NCBI GenBank assembly: GCA_029941135.1
Contig: JAPYRI010000013.1
Span: 1 to 43,601, forward strand
Direction of reading: 5' to 3'
Length of the DNA: 43,601 bases
Source: Alphaproteobacteria bacterium
GTDB lineage: Bacteria; Pseudomonadota; Alphaproteobacteria; JAPYRI01
The notes under the pieces are model-generated. The model saw nothing but the letters and a program-made list of their open reading frames with translations. It ran no database searches and had not been told where the DNA came from. The translations under genes and the position numbers were made by a program. The stretch's first letter is position 1. The number at the start of each line of letters is the position of its first letter. Below, piece after piece: positions 9,097-19,439 of the stretch.

Positions 9097-9540
9097 CTAG
9101 CTTTCAGTTGTGCGGTCCCGCCAAGCCACGGCCGTTGCAATCAAGATGATGGCGGAGGGCAGCACGACGGCAATGGCATCGTTCGCCCAGTTATGACGCG
9201 CGCCCTCAACAGTGCCCCACTCGACCACGTGGCGCAGTGCGTGACCGCCCGAGAAAATGCTGGCGACAATCAGAAGAGGCAACTGGGCCGCGCGGATTTG
9301 AACCGCCAAAATGACGGCGACGCCCGACGCCGCATAAGCTGCCCCTACGTCGCGCACGAAATGTCCGTTAAAGGGCCCGGTTTCGGCAACCCCCGGCACA
9401 GCGTTAAACCAGCTTTCGGGTGCCACGTACATGCCGGCGCCGTTGAGTATTGTAACCACACCGATGAGCCACAAAAGGACACGCGGCCATCCATCAATTG
9501 CGCCTGCGCCCGTCGCGGTCCCTGTACCTGAAACAGTCAT
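9097..9540 (-). CDS. Small four-helix membrane protein, first gene of the ECF41-type operon
   Basis: This 147-residue protein is mostly hydrophobic, with about four membrane segments: WPRVLLWLIGVVTILNGAG, DVGAAYAASGVAVILAV, LPLLIVASIFSGGHALRHVV and AIAVVLPSAIILIATAV. The length and the mid-protein FVRDVGAAY and GGHALRHVVEWG resemble uncharacterised DUF4345/DoxX-like membrane proteins; I cannot assign a function. The ATG at 9540 was chosen over the upstream in-frame start at 9588 because GGGAGG sits 5-6 bases before it and the hydrophobic protein starts soon after. It is 17 bases upstream of the decarboxylase-like gene on the same strand and follows the ECF41-like promoter. Unlike its two downstream neighbours it looks intact. 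Confidence 0.75.
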   Translation of the reverse strand: MTVSGTGTATGAGAIDGWPRVLLWLIGVVTILNGAGMYVAPESWFNAVPGVAETGPFNGHFVRDVGAAYAASGVAVILAVQIRAAQLPLLIVASIFSGGHALRHVVEWGTVEGARHNWANDAIAVVLPSAIILIATAVAWRDRTTES

Positions 9541-9572
9541 AACGTCCTCCCAACCATCGCTGACACCCCTAT

Positions 9573-9599
9573 GACGGGGCAGGGGCAATCATTATGACA
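9573..9599 (-). promoter_or_regulatory. ECF41-type promoter motif
   Basis: Read on the minus strand this is TGTCATA, a 16-base spacer, then CGTC. From memory, ECF41 sigma factors recognise TGTCACA about 16 bases before CGTC, so one base of eleven differs. It lies 33 bases upstream of the membrane-protein start and points into the operon that encodes the ECF41-type sigma factor, as expected for an autoregulated module. Confidence 0.7.
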
Positions 9600-9694
9600 T
9601 GAATGAAGGATTTTTTCTCGGTACGCTGTCCGGAACAACAGGTATGATCTTCTGGCATCGGATGGGGATCCCTTAAGAAGCACTGGAAACAACC

Positions 9695-10393
9695 ATGGCT
9701 CAGAAAGAAATCGCGTTAATCGTCGGTGCGGGCAGTGGCCTCAGCCGTTCGCTCGCTGTCAAGTTTGCCAACGAAGGAATGGCTGTGGCTTTGGCCGCCC
9801 GCAATCCTGATAAATTGGCAGACCTAGCCAATGAAACCGGCGCGCGTGCCTACGCCTGCGACGCAGCTCAAAGCGATCAAGTGGCGGCTCTATTCGATCA
9901 AGTCGAGACTGATTTAGGCACGCCAACGGTGGTTGTCTACAACCCAGGCGGCCGATTAGCCGGTCCAGTCACCGACATCGATCCGGAAGGCGTGAAAGAC
10001 GTTATTTTGGTCGGCTGTTATGGCGGCTTCTTGGTGGGTCAACAGGCGGCCAAGCAAATGAAAGCAAATGGCGGCGGCTCTATCCTGTTCACTGGAGCAT
10101 CCGCGAGCGTGAAGGGGTATGCTAACTCATCCTCTTTTGCCATGGCGAAGTTTGGTTTGCGCGGCCTCGCCCAAAGCATGGCCCGTGAACTCGCACCGCA
10201 AAACATCCATGTAGCGCATTTTGTCATTGACGGCGGCATTAGCCACCCTAATGGCCCCACTAACAAAAGTCCCGACAGCGACGAGTGGATGAACCCGGAC
10301 GCCATTGCTGAAACTTATTTCAACATTCACCGGCAGCATCGCAGTGCCTGGACGTGGGAGGTGGAGCTGCGGCCCTGGGTTGAAAATTTTTGA
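9695..10393 (+). CDS. Atypical short-chain dehydrogenase/reductase lacking the catalytic Tyr
   Basis: This 232-residue protein has the Rossmann-fold glycine motif GAGSGLSRSLA at residues ~11-21, a CDAAQ acidic turn near residue 54, and the structural NPGG in place of the usual NNAG. The segment SILFTGASASVKG supplies the usual catalytic Ser region. Where classical enzymes have YxxxK the sequence reads FAMAK (SSSFAMAKFGLRGLAQSM), so the proton-donating Tyr is Phe. I recall a subgroup of SDRs with FxxAKF at this place, so it may be a genuine variant rather than a dead gene. Substrate unknown. It is transcribed away from the ECF41-type operon across a 154-base gap. Confidence 0.85.
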   Translation: MAQKEIALIVGAGSGLSRSLAVKFANEGMAVALAARNPDKLADLANETGARAYACDAAQSDQVAALFDQVETDLGTPTVVVYNPGGRLAGPVTDIDPEGVKDVILVGCYGGFLVGQQAAKQMKANGGGSILFTGASASVKGYANSSSFAMAKFGLRGLAQSMARELAPQNIHVAHFVIDGGISHPNGPTNKSPDSDEWMNPDAIAETYFNIHRQHRSAWTWEVELRPWVENF

Positions 10394-10606
10394 GTATTAG
10401 AAGTAGCTCAGATTAAATCCGCGGCGGCGGTCCAGCTCGGGTGGGGGACCCATTGCAAGCCCGGCCACCACCGCGGTTATGAGTTAATGAGGGTCAACTC
10501 ACAACAATATGGTAGCGATGGGCCTGGAATGGCGCCAATCACAAGGGCTCACAATGGAGTGATCAATAATTGTAGAGTGTTCAATAATTGGCCGGCGCTC
10601 TGGCGC
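10394..10606. other. Intergenic region with hairpin and short direct repeat
   Basis: No gene is visible. Identical CCGCGG hexamers at 10419-10424 and 10471-10476 bracket a GC-rich stretch that can fold on itself; there is no T-run after it, so it is not a standard terminator. The decamer TCAATAATTG occurs twice, at 10563-10572 and 10581-10590, 18 bases apart, just past the msrP stop. These may be remnants of structure between two convergent genes. Confidence 0.4.
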
Positions 10607-11587
10607 TCAACGGTATAGTTTTTCACCCTTGATGTCTTCGTAGAGGTCCGCAACCTCATCACCATAGCCGTTGAACAGCAGAGTTGGAATTTTTCGGCCC
10701 GTCGCCAGATCGCGCTCTCGGGCCTGGCTCCAGCGCGGATGATCAACCTCCGGATTGACGTTGGCCCAAAAGCCATATTCCCGCTGATTGATTTCTTCCC
10801 AAAAGCTTTTTGGGCGGCGCGATACGAATTTAAAGCGCACGATCGATTTGATGGATTTGTAACCGTACTTCCACGGCACAGCCAAGCGAAGCGGTGAGCC
10901 AAATTGCTTGGCCAGGGGCTTTCCGTACACGCCCGTCACCATAAAGGCGAGGTCATTGGTAGCCTCTTTGAGGGTTAGTCCTTCACTGTAGGGCCACGGA
11001 TACCAAAACTGTTTTTGTCCGGGCGCCACCTCGGGGTCCATGAAAGTTTCCATAACCACGTACTTGGCTGAACTGAGTGGCTCCGCGAAATCGATCAATT
11101 CGGCCAAGGGAAAACCGCTCCACGGCACGACCATCGACCAAGCTTCCACACACCGGTGCCGGTAAATGCGCTCTTCCAGGGGCATTTTTTTGATCAATTC
11201 GTCAATGCCGATGGTGAACTTTTTCTCGACCAGTCCATCAATCTCGATGGTCCAAGGGCGGATCTCCAATTTCTGCGCGGCGAGGGCAATTTCTTTATGG
11301 GAGCCGAACTCGTAAAAATTGTTGTACCGGGAGGTCAATTTCTCCGGCGTAATATCGCGCCCGCCTTCGAAACCGTTATTACGATCTACGGGATACAAGT
11401 GCGCGGTCGGATCGGCTACCGCCGCCAGCGCCTGCCCGACGCTCAAGCCGGTTCCAAAACCAGGCAAACTCGCCGCCGCAATACCTAAGCCCAGGCCTTT
11501 AACAATCTCACGTCGGTTACGATAACGGCTCTCACTGGTGACCGCACTTTCAGGCAGTTCCCAGCTTCGGGGTTTTTTTATCAGCAT
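10607..11587 (-). CDS. msrP: Protein-methionine-sulfoxide reductase, molybdopterin-containing catalytic subunit
   Basis: This 326-residue protein matches MsrP (YedY), the periplasmic enzyme that repairs oxidised methionines using a molybdopterin cofactor. The N-terminus carries a twin-arginine export signal, NRREIVKGLGLGIAA, at residues 24-38. The molybdenum-ligating Cys is in RHRCVEAW (Cys146), and the family stretches PWSGFPLAELI and GSPLRLAVPWKYGYKSIKSI are present. The protein ends TLLFNGYGDEVADLYED, as in the family. Its usual membrane haem partner MsrQ is not next to it; the downstream neighbour is a convergent SDR gene. Molybdopterin genes lie about 14 kb further on. Confidence 0.95.
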   Translation of the reverse strand: MLIKKPRSWELPESAVTSESRYRNRREIVKGLGLGIAAASLPGFGTGLSVGQALAAVADPTAHLYPVDRNNGFEGGRDITPEKLTSRYNNFYEFGSHKEIALAAQKLEIRPWTIEIDGLVEKKFTIGIDELIKKMPLEERIYRHRCVEAWSMVVPWSGFPLAELIDFAEPLSSAKYVVMETFMDPEVAPGQKQFWYPWPYSEGLTLKEATNDLAFMVTGVYGKPLAKQFGSPLRLAVPWKYGYKSIKSIVRFKFVSRRPKSFWEEINQREYGFWANVNPEVDHPRWSQARERDLATGRKIPTLLFNGYGDEVADLYEDIKGEKLYR

Positions 11588-11747
11588 GACATGATCCTAC
11601 GGCTTGACCAGCAGCGGCCTGACACCGGTCCTTAGGTGAACGTCCCGACTCTCACCTATGGCCTCAGCGCAATTGTGGCAACACACTTTCTTGTGACAGA
11701 CGGCCCGCGAAAGATAAGCCGCATGTGCGCAATAACGTTCGTGGGCG

Positions 11748-13784
11748 TTAGTTGCGGGCATTCGCCGCTTTTGAAGCCGCCAATACTTGTTCGGCTTCCT
11801 TGCCGACCAATTCGGTCAAATGATCAAACTCCCAAGTGAACGAACTAACCCCGTGGCTCAAGGAACGCAGGTCAATAATCAGATCATGAACTTCGGATTG
11901 GGGTATATGGGCCTGCACAATATCCCAACCGGTCCAACCTTCTTTCCCGTTAAATCCGAGAATCTGACCCCGCCGTGAACTAATGACACCGTTCACCTTG
12001 GAGGTAAAATCGGATGGGATGGTAATATTCACGTTCAGAATTGGCTCCAAGATCACCGATTTGCATTGGGGCATTGCCTCGGACATGGCCAAGCGCCCGG
12101 CCGTGCGGAACGCGAGATCTGATGAATCAACCGAGTGGTAGGAACCGTCGGTCAAGGTGACCGACACATCCACAACGGGAAAGCCGAGGGGGCCCTTTAC
12201 CAAGTAGTCTTTTACCCCCGCTTCGACCGACTGAATATACTGCTTCGGCACACTGCCACCTTTGATGGTTTGGTTGAACTCGAACCCTGTGCCTCTGGGC
12301 AACGGTTTGATATCCAACACAACGTCGCCAAACTGGCCGTGCCCGCCGGATTGACGCTTGAATTTACCGCGCTGCGTCATGCTCTTGCGGATCGCTTCTT
12401 TATAAGGAACGCCGGGAGGTTGCGTCGTCACTTCAAGACCGTAGCGGTTCTTCAAGCGATCCAGAGCGATGTGCAAATGCATCTCCCCCTGACCCCACAG
12501 GATGAGTTCGTGGGTGTCTTGATTCATCGCCAGCGTAATCGACTGATCTTCGTCGATGAGTTTTCCGATCGCGCCGGTGAGTTTGACCTCATCATTGCGA
12601 TTGGCAACGGCAATAGCCTGCCCGTAGATGGGCATGGGGATGTTGGCTTTGGGCAAGTCTACATATGCGCTGCCTTTTGGCACTAAGGAATCGCCGGTTT
12701 TCGCGTCTTCCATACGACCCAGTGCAACCGTATCGCCAACCACTGCTTTGAGCATTTTTTTGGTGTCGGCGCCGAGCATGGAATTGATGCCCGATACCCG
12801 ATCACCGGACATATGGTCGCCATCTTCGATAGTACCACGAAGGACACGCACCACCGATAATTTGCCGCCGTGTGCGGTATGGTAGGTTTTGAGCACTTGC
12901 GCGATTGCCGGACCGTCGGCATCGAGTCCCAGTCGTTCGGCGGTTACCGACACTTCAGGTGTTTCATGGCGCAGCGCTTTCAGCAGACGGTGAACGCCAT
13001 TGTCGCTTTCCGCCGAGCCCAAAAACACGGGCACAATCTCGCCGTTTTGGAAATCGACGGCCAAATCTCGATAAACTTCTTCCTTGGGCGGCGTGATATC
13101 CTCGAGTAGTTCTTCCATTAAGTGATCGTCAAAATCAGCCAGTGTCTCAAGCAAGGTGTAGCGCGCTTCCTGTTCGCGCTCGATCATATCGTTCGGTACA
13201 TCGAGTAATTCCGAAGGCGCATTCACTTTGTATTGGTAGGCGCGTTCGCTGGCGAGATCGATATAACCTGTAACCTCATCACCATTGCGCAGGGGCAAAT
13301 GCCGCATCACCAAAGGCCGGTCCGAAAAGAGCCGGAGCTTATCGATCAGGTCACCGACGCTACCTTGGGCTTTGTCGAGCTTGTTGACAAAAATCGCTGT
13401 AGGTACGCCCAATTCTTCCAGATTTTTGAGAATGGGCGCCAAAGTTAGCGGCCACTGAATTTCCGCATCTACCACGACCACGGCAGCGTCAACCCCCATG
13501 ACCGCGTTGCGCCCGTCCTGTTGAAATTCGACCGAGCCCGGGCAATCCATAAAGGTCAGGCACTCGCCCATAAACGTAGTCGTCGCCACATTGGTTTCGA
13601 CGCTCATGCCGCGCGCGCGGGCTTCAGCCGAACTGTCACCAACCGTATTGCCGACGTTGACTTCCCCCTTGCGGGTTGTCGCTCCGGTCATGTTCAGTAT
13701 GCTTTCAAGTAGGGTAGTTTTGCCACTCAAGTACGGGCCCACAAGGGCCACGCACCGAGGGCCAGATTCCTTTTTGCTGGTCAT
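11748..13784 (-). CDS. EF-G-like translational GTPase (paralogue, not the main fusA)
   Basis: This protein of about 678 residues has the EF-G domain order: GTPase domain, beta barrel, and three C-terminal domains ending with an EF-G C-terminal fold. GTPase motifs are divergent: the P-loop is GPYLSGKT instead of AHIDAGKT, G3 is DCPGS instead of DTPGH, and G4 is NKLD. Such EF-G-like paralogues are widespread in alphaproteobacteria; their step in translation is not well defined. The start at 13784 begins MTSKKESGP and fits the family; an in-frame ATG at 13805 is possible. The gene follows the aminotransferase on the same strand after 151 bases, so the two may not be co-transcribed. Confidence 0.88.
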   Translation of the reverse strand: MTSKKESGPRCVALVGPYLSGKTTLLESILNMTGATTRKGEVNVGNTVGDSSAEARARGMSVETNVATTTFMGECLTFMDCPGSVEFQQDGRNAVMGVDAAVVVVDAEIQWPLTLAPILKNLEELGVPTAIFVNKLDKAQGSVGDLIDKLRLFSDRPLVMRHLPLRNGDEVTGYIDLASERAYQYKVNAPSELLDVPNDMIEREQEARYTLLETLADFDDHLMEELLEDITPPKEEVYRDLAVDFQNGEIVPVFLGSAESDNGVHRLLKALRHETPEVSVTAERLGLDADGPAIAQVLKTYHTAHGGKLSVVRVLRGTIEDGDHMSGDRVSGINSMLGADTKKMLKAVVGDTVALGRMEDAKTGDSLVPKGSAYVDLPKANIPMPIYGQAIAVANRNDEVKLTGAIGKLIDEDQSITLAMNQDTHELILWGQGEMHLHIALDRLKNRYGLEVTTQPPGVPYKEAIRKSMTQRGKFKRQSGGHGQFGDVVLDIKPLPRGTGFEFNQTIKGGSVPKQYIQSVEAGVKDYLVKGPLGFPVVDVSVTLTDGSYHSVDSSDLAFRTAGRLAMSEAMPQCKSVILEPILNVNITIPSDFTSKVNGVISSRRGQILGFNGKEGWTGWDIVQAHIPQSEVHDLIIDLRSLSHGVSSFTWEFDHLTELVGKEAEQVLAASKAANARN

Positions 13785-13852
13785 GATATTTGCCGATCCC
13801 CTCATTGTTGAGACTCACTAGCTTGTAATCATAATGGTCCCAGCGGGGAGCT

Positions 13853-13882
13853 CCGGTTTCAAGCAAAAACCGGGAATTTTTT
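13853..13882 (+). terminator. Terminator-like hairpin pointing against the flanking genes
   Basis: CCGGTTT (13853-13859) pairs perfectly with AAACCGG (13867-13873) around a 7-base loop, and TTTTTT follows at 13877-13882. The T-run makes sense only for plus-strand transcription, yet both neighbours are on the minus strand and no plus-strand gene is upstream. On the minus strand the same hairpin is preceded by an A-run and lacks a trailing T-run. Confidence 0.5.
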
Positions 13883-13935
13883 ATTGTATTAAATTACATT
13901 TATTCCCTTATAAGTTGATTTATGTCACCTTTCGG

Positions 13936-15273
<1,338 letters not shown>

Positions 15274-15284
15274 TTAAGGTATTC

Positions 15285-17489
15285 ATGAACAAGTACGCAG
15301 CAACCGGTCAACTATGGCCCCGACCGACGGACATAATCGGTGGTTATGTGCCGCATCGTCCGCCACGCCCGGAGAAGAGCGAAGGCGGCATTCTGTTCAA
15401 GATGGTAACCGACTTCGAGCCAGCCGGTGACCAGCCCCAGGCGATCGCGGAACTGGTTGCAAACACCAATAATAACGAAAGAAATCAAGTACTGTTGGGG
15501 GTCACCGGGTCGGGCAAGACCTTCACCATGGCCAAATTGATCGAGGCGGTCCAACGCCCGGCGCTCATAATGGCGCCCAACAAAACTCTCGCCGCCCAAC
15601 TTTATGGCGAGATGAAAAACTTTTTCCCCGACAACGCGGTCGAGTATTTCGTTTCTTACTATGATTATTATCAGCCCGAGGCTTATGTGCCCCGGACAGA
15701 TACCTACATTGAAAAAGAAGCGACGATCAACGAACAGATCAATCGCATGCGCCATTCGGCAACGCGCTCCCTGCTTGAGCGCGATGATGTGGTGATCGTT
15801 GCCAGCGTCTCCTGCATTTACGGCATCGGCTCGGTCGAAACTTATACCGAAACCGCGTTTGAAGTGCGGGTGGGCGGACACATTGACCGTAAAAAGCTGT
15901 TGAGCGATTTGGTCGCCCTTCAGTATCGGCGCAATGATGCGGCATTTGGGCGTGGCACTTTCCGCGTGCGGGGGGACGTTGTCGAATTGTTCCCCGCCCA
16001 TTTGGAAGACCGAGCATGGCGCTTTTCATTGTTCGGCGAAGAACTGGAAAGTATTACTGAGTTCGACCCTCTGACGGGGCGCACGTCCGACACCTTGGAA
16101 TTTGTACGCATCTACGCCAACAGCCATTACGTAGTGCCAAAACCCACGGTCCAGCAAGCCATAAACACCATCCGCCAGGAATTGGAGCAACGCCTGGCGG
16201 TCCTCGACTCCAATGGCAAGCTGTTGGAGATCGAGCGGCTCGAGCGGCGCACCATGCTCGATCTGGAAATGATGATGGCAACCGGGGTTTGTCCGGGAAT
16301 TGAAAATTATTCCCATCACCTGACCGGCCGGCCGCCGGGATCTCCGCCCCCCACCCTGTTTGAATATCTACCCGACAATGGTCTGCTTTTTGTCGATGAA
16401 AGCCACGTCAGTGTGGGTCAATTGGGGGGCATGGAACGGGGAAATTATAAGCGCAAGGAAACCCTGGCCGACTTTGGTTTCCGGCTCCCGTCATGTATCG
16501 ACAACCGCCCTCTTACGTTTGAAGAATGGGATGTCTTGCGGCCGCAAAGTGTGTTTGTGTCAGCAACTCCCGGACCCTGGGAACTGGGTCAAACAGACGG
16601 CGTATTCGTCGAACAACTTATTCGTCCGACAGGTCTGATTGATCCGGTGTGCGAGGTGCGTCCCGTTGCGACCCAAGTCGACGATTTGATCGAAGAGGCA
16701 AAAAAACGCGCGGCCTTGGGCCAAAGGGTTCTGGTAACCACCTTAACTAAGCGTATGGCCGAGGACCTGACCGAATATCTCCATGAATGCGGCATCCGGG
16801 TTCGTTACATGCATTCGGACATCGAGACATTGGAGCGAATTGAAATTATCCGCGATTTGCGGCTCGGTGTTTATGACGTTTTGGTCGGCATCAATCTGCT
16901 GCGTGAAGGTCTCGATATCCCGGAAGTTTCCCTGGTCGCTATATTAGACGCCGATAAAGAAGGCTTTCTACGGTCGGAAACCTCACTCGTACAAACCATT
17001 GGCCGCGCCGCGCGCAACGTGGATGGGAGGGTCATTCTGTACGGCGATAAAATGACCCGCAGCATGGAAAGCGCCATCCGCGAGACCAATCGGCGGCGCG
17101 AAAAGCAGCAGGCCTATAATGTCGAGCACGGGATCACCCCCGAAACCATCCGCAAGGACATCCATGACATTCTGCAAAGCGTCTACGAGGGCGACCACGT
17201 TACCGTTGGCCTCGATGAGCCAGGTACGCAACACCTGGTGGGTGACAATCTGAAAACTCACTTGAGTTCTTTGGACGTGCGGATGCGCGAGGCGGCGGCA
17301 GAATTAGAGTTCGAAGAAGCCGCCCGACTGCGCGACGAAATCCGGCGCTTGCAAAATGCCGAGTTGCTCGCCGCAAACGACCCCATGGCGCGCCCGGACC
17401 GTCGCAAGGGCAACAAAGGTCGCTCAACCGCCGGACGCCCCGGCTCACGCCAGTACCGCAAAAAATCTCAAAGCCGGGGGCGGTTTTAG
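15285..17489 (+). CDS. uvrB: Excinuclease ABC subunit UvrB
   Basis: This 734-residue protein is the damage-verifying helicase-like subunit of nucleotide excision repair, acting with UvrA and UvrC. Walker A is GVTGSGKT at residues 72-79. The beta-hairpin that inserts into DNA is the Tyr-rich stretch [16 protein letters not shown]. Walker B-type LFVDESHV and the C-terminal helicase motif QTIGRAARN are present. A UVR domain, [20 protein letters not shown], near the C-terminus contacts UvrC. The N-terminus carries ~38 residues before the conserved [11 protein letters not shown], as is usual in alphaproteobacterial forms. uvrC is in this window, 5 kb downstream. Confidence 0.97.
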   Translation: MNKYAATGQLWPRPTDIIGGYVPHRPPRPEKSEGGILFKMVTDFEPAGDQPQAIAELVANTNNNERNQVLLGVTGSGKTFTMAKLIEAVQRPALIMAPNKTLAAQLYGEMKNFFPDNAVEYFVSYYDYYQPEAYVPRTDTYIEKEATINEQINRMRHSATRSLLERDDVVIVASVSCIYGIGSVETYTETAFEVRVGGHIDRKKLLSDLVALQYRRNDAAFGRGTFRVRGDVVELFPAHLEDRAWRFSLFGEELESITEFDPLTGRTSDTLEFVRIYANSHYVVPKPTVQQAINTIRQELEQRLAVLDSNGKLLEIERLERRTMLDLEMMMATGVCPGIENYSHHLTGRPPGSPPPTLFEYLPDNGLLFVDESHVSVGQLGGMERGNYKRKETLADFGFRLPSCIDNRPLTFEEWDVLRPQSVFVSATPGPWELGQTDGVFVEQLIRPTGLIDPVCEVRPVATQVDDLIEEAKKRAALGQRVLVTTLTKRMAEDLTEYLHECGIRVRYMHSDIETLERIEIIRDLRLGVYDVLVGINLLREGLDIPEVSLVAILDADKEGFLRSETSLVQTIGRAARNVDGRVILYGDKMTRSMESAIRETNRRREKQQAYNVEHGITPETIRKDIHDILQSVYEGDHVTVGLDEPGTQHLVGDNLKTHLSSLDVRMREAAAELEFEEAARLRDEIRRLQNAELLAANDPMARPDRRKGNKGRSTAGRPGSRQYRKKSQSRGRF

Positions 17490-17546
17490 TAATCATGATC
17501 AAGAAAACCATGGCGACATCATTGGTATAAAGCGCGGCGCTTCAGC

Positions 17547-18281
17547 ATGATCGAGCGCATTAAACAAATCGGCTACCTCCTGGAATCGTCCGCCCGGGAC
17601 TTGGCGCCGATTGTCATCGTTGTTGCTTTCTTCCAGGTGGTGGTGTTGCGGCAACCCCTCCCCGACCTCGACGGCATCATTGTCGGACTGATCTGCGTGG
17701 TTATTGGCCTCGCTCTGTTCGTCCAGGGGCTGGAACTGGCTTTGTTTCCGTTGGGCGAGAATATGGCCGAAGGCCTCGCCCGCAAGGGCAATCTCTTGTG
17801 GCTTCTGGCATTTGCCTATGCCTTGGGATTTGGCACCACTGTTGCCGAGCCGGCACTCATCGCCATTGCCGAGGAGGCGGGAAAGGTGGCGTCAAATGCC
17901 GGATTCATCGAACCGGGCGAGGATGCACGGAGAACCTATGCCTTCTGGTTGCGATTCACTGTGGCCAATGCCGTTGGCTTGTCTTTGGTCATCGGTGTGT
18001 TTCGTATTCTCAAAGGTTGGCCGATCCGTTACTTGATTATTGGCGGATACCTGATTGTGGTGGCGCTCACTTTCCTGGCGCCGCCGGAGATCGTGGGTAT
18101 TGCCTATGATAGCGGTGGGGTCACCACATCGACGATTACGGTTCCCTTGGTCACCGCATTGGGGGTCGGGTTATCCAGCATGATCCGCGGCCGCAACCCG
18201 CTGACCGATGGTTTTGGTTTGATCGCTTTTGCCAGCTTGCTGCCCGTGGTTTTCGTGTTGATTTACGGCATGGTCATTTGA
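17547..18281 (+). CDS. DUF1538 membrane protein, half 1
   Basis: This 244-residue hydrophobic protein belongs to the DUF1538 family of uncharacterised membrane proteins. It has about six or seven membrane segments. The family motifs [15 protein letters not shown] (about residues 94-108) and [17 protein letters not shown] are clear; conserved Thr, Glu, Asp and Ser in membrane segments suggest a transport path. It is the first of four coupled genes. The second DUF1538 gene starts 8 bases after this stop, and in other genomes both units can occur fused in one protein (from memory). Function unknown; a transporter is inference from the hydrophobicity and the P-II-like and CBS partners downstream. 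Confidence 0.9.
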   Translation: MIERIKQIGYLLESSARDLAPIVIVVAFFQVVVLRQPLPDLDGIIVGLICVVIGLALFVQGLELALFPLGENMAEGLARKGNLLWLLAFAYALGFGTTVAEPALIAIAEEAGKVASNAGFIEPGEDARRTYAFWLRFTVANAVGLSLVIGVFRILKGWPIRYLIIGGYLIVVALTFLAPPEIVGIAYDSGGVTTSTITVPLVTALGVGLSSMIRGRNPLTDGFGLIAFASLLPVVFVLIYGMVI

Positions 18282-18288
18282 GGACGCT

Positions 18289-19092
18289 GTGAGTTTAGTC
18301 ATCAACTTCCTTGAAACACTGTGGTCGACTTTATTCGATGTGATCCCGGTCATCGCTGTACTGATCGGCTTTCAGCTCGGCATGATCCGCCAAAGAATTC
18401 GTCAACCCCGGCGCCTGCTTGCTGGAATGATATATGTTTTGCTGGGTCTTTCATTGTTCCTGGTGGGACTAAATAAAGCCTTTTTTCCCATCGGCAATAG
18501 CATGGCCATGCAGTTGACCAGTCCCGAGTTTCTGGGAGCTGGCCCCTTGGCTTGGTCGGACTATTATTGGGTTTACATATTCGCTGGCGCAATTGGCTTT
18601 GCAACGACGATCGCGGAGCCGGCACTCATCGCGATTGCATTAAAAGCCGAAGAAGCTTCGGGCGGGGCCGTGCGGGGGCGGGGGTTAAGGCTCGCAGTCG
18701 CTGTGGGTGTTTCCTTCGGCGTTGCCTTGGGTACATTCCGCATTGTTACCGGCACACCGCTCCATTATTATATTATCCCCGGTTATATCGTTGTCATCAT
18801 CCAGACCATGTACACCAGCCGGTTCATCACCCCTCTCGCCTACGATTCGGGCGGTGTCACCACGTCAACGGTCACCGTGCCCCTGGTTGCGGCCCTTGGC
18901 CTTGGCCTTGCCTCCACCATTCCAGGGCGCAGCCCGATCATCGATGGCTTTGGCCTCATCGCCTTTGCCAGCTTGTTTCCCATCATCGCCGTCATGGCCT
19001 ATGGCGAGATCAGTTTGTGGCGGTCAAAGCGTAATCGACGAAAAAATCAGGACGCCTCGAAATCCGTCCCTGATGAAAGGAGTAACCCATGA
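18289..19092 (+). CDS. DUF1538 membrane protein, half 2
   Basis: This 267-residue protein is a second DUF1538 unit with the same two motifs as its neighbour: [15 protein letters not shown] and [17 protein letters not shown]. The two proteins are plainly homologous over their length, so they probably form a two-part membrane complex. The start is a GTG at 18289, 8 bases after the previous stop. The C-terminus carries a basic cytoplasmic-type tail, SLWRSKRNRRKNQD. The stop overlaps the ATG of the P-II-like gene by 4 bases (ATGA at 19089-19092), and the AAAGGAGT at 19076 is the ribosome-binding site of that gene. Confidence 0.9.
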   Translation: MSLVINFLETLWSTLFDVIPVIAVLIGFQLGMIRQRIRQPRRLLAGMIYVLLGLSLFLVGLNKAFFPIGNSMAMQLTSPEFLGAGPLAWSDYYWVYIFAGAIGFATTIAEPALIAIALKAEEASGGAVRGRGLRLAVAVGVSFGVALGTFRIVTGTPLHYYIIPGYIVVIIQTMYTSRFITPLAYDSGGVTTSTVTVPLVAALGLGLASTIPGRSPIIDGFGLIAFASLFPIIAVMAYGEISLWRSKRNRRKNQDASKSVPDERSNP

Positions 19093-19439
19093 GATTTAAA
19101 CTGATTGTCGCGCTCGTGGACGACAAAGACACCGATACTATATTGCGCGTCGCACGCGAAGCCGGGGCCACCGGGTCAACGGTGATCTCCAGCGCCCGCG
19201 GTGAAGGATTGAAGCCCGAAAAGACTTTTCTCGGTCTCAACTTGACCGGGCACCGGGATTTGCTCATGTTCGTGGTCGCGGAACAACTTAGTCGAACGAT
19301 TTTGGAAAAGATCGCGGAAGAGGGCAATTTTGAGGCTTCCCCAGGTTCGGGCATTGCCTTTCAAATCGACATCGAAGACGCTGTCGGTTTGAGCTCTCAA
19401 TTAGAAACCATCGGCAGTGAAATAGAAGATCAGATATGA
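19089..19439 (+). CDS. P-II-like (GlnB-fold) signalling protein
   Basis: This 116-residue protein has the size and strand-helix-strand pattern of P-II proteins. The N-terminus MRFKLIVALVDDKDTDTILRV is followed by AGATGSTVISSARGEG, which aligns with the P-II segment that leads into the T-loop. The later ASPGSGIAFQIDIEDAVGL resembles the B-loop and strand TGKIGDGKIFVFDV of GlnB. The classical uridylylated Tyr of the T-loop is not evident, so it is a P-II-like protein rather than GlnB/GlnK. P-II proteins bind ATP, ADP or other nucleotides and gate membrane transporters. Its 4-base overlaps with the DUF1538 gene before and the CBS gene after argue for a shared complex. Confidence 0.82.
   Translation: MRFKLIVALVDDKDTDTILRVAREAGATGSTVISSARGEGLKPEKTFLGLNLTGHRDLLMFVVAEQLSRTILEKIAEEGNFEASPGSGIAFQIDIEDAVGLSSQLETIGSEIEDQI

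Noticed and set aside
12135-12686. A 183-residue plus-strand frame inside the EF-G paralogue
   Set aside because: It is a complement of a clear coding region and has no recognisable motif.
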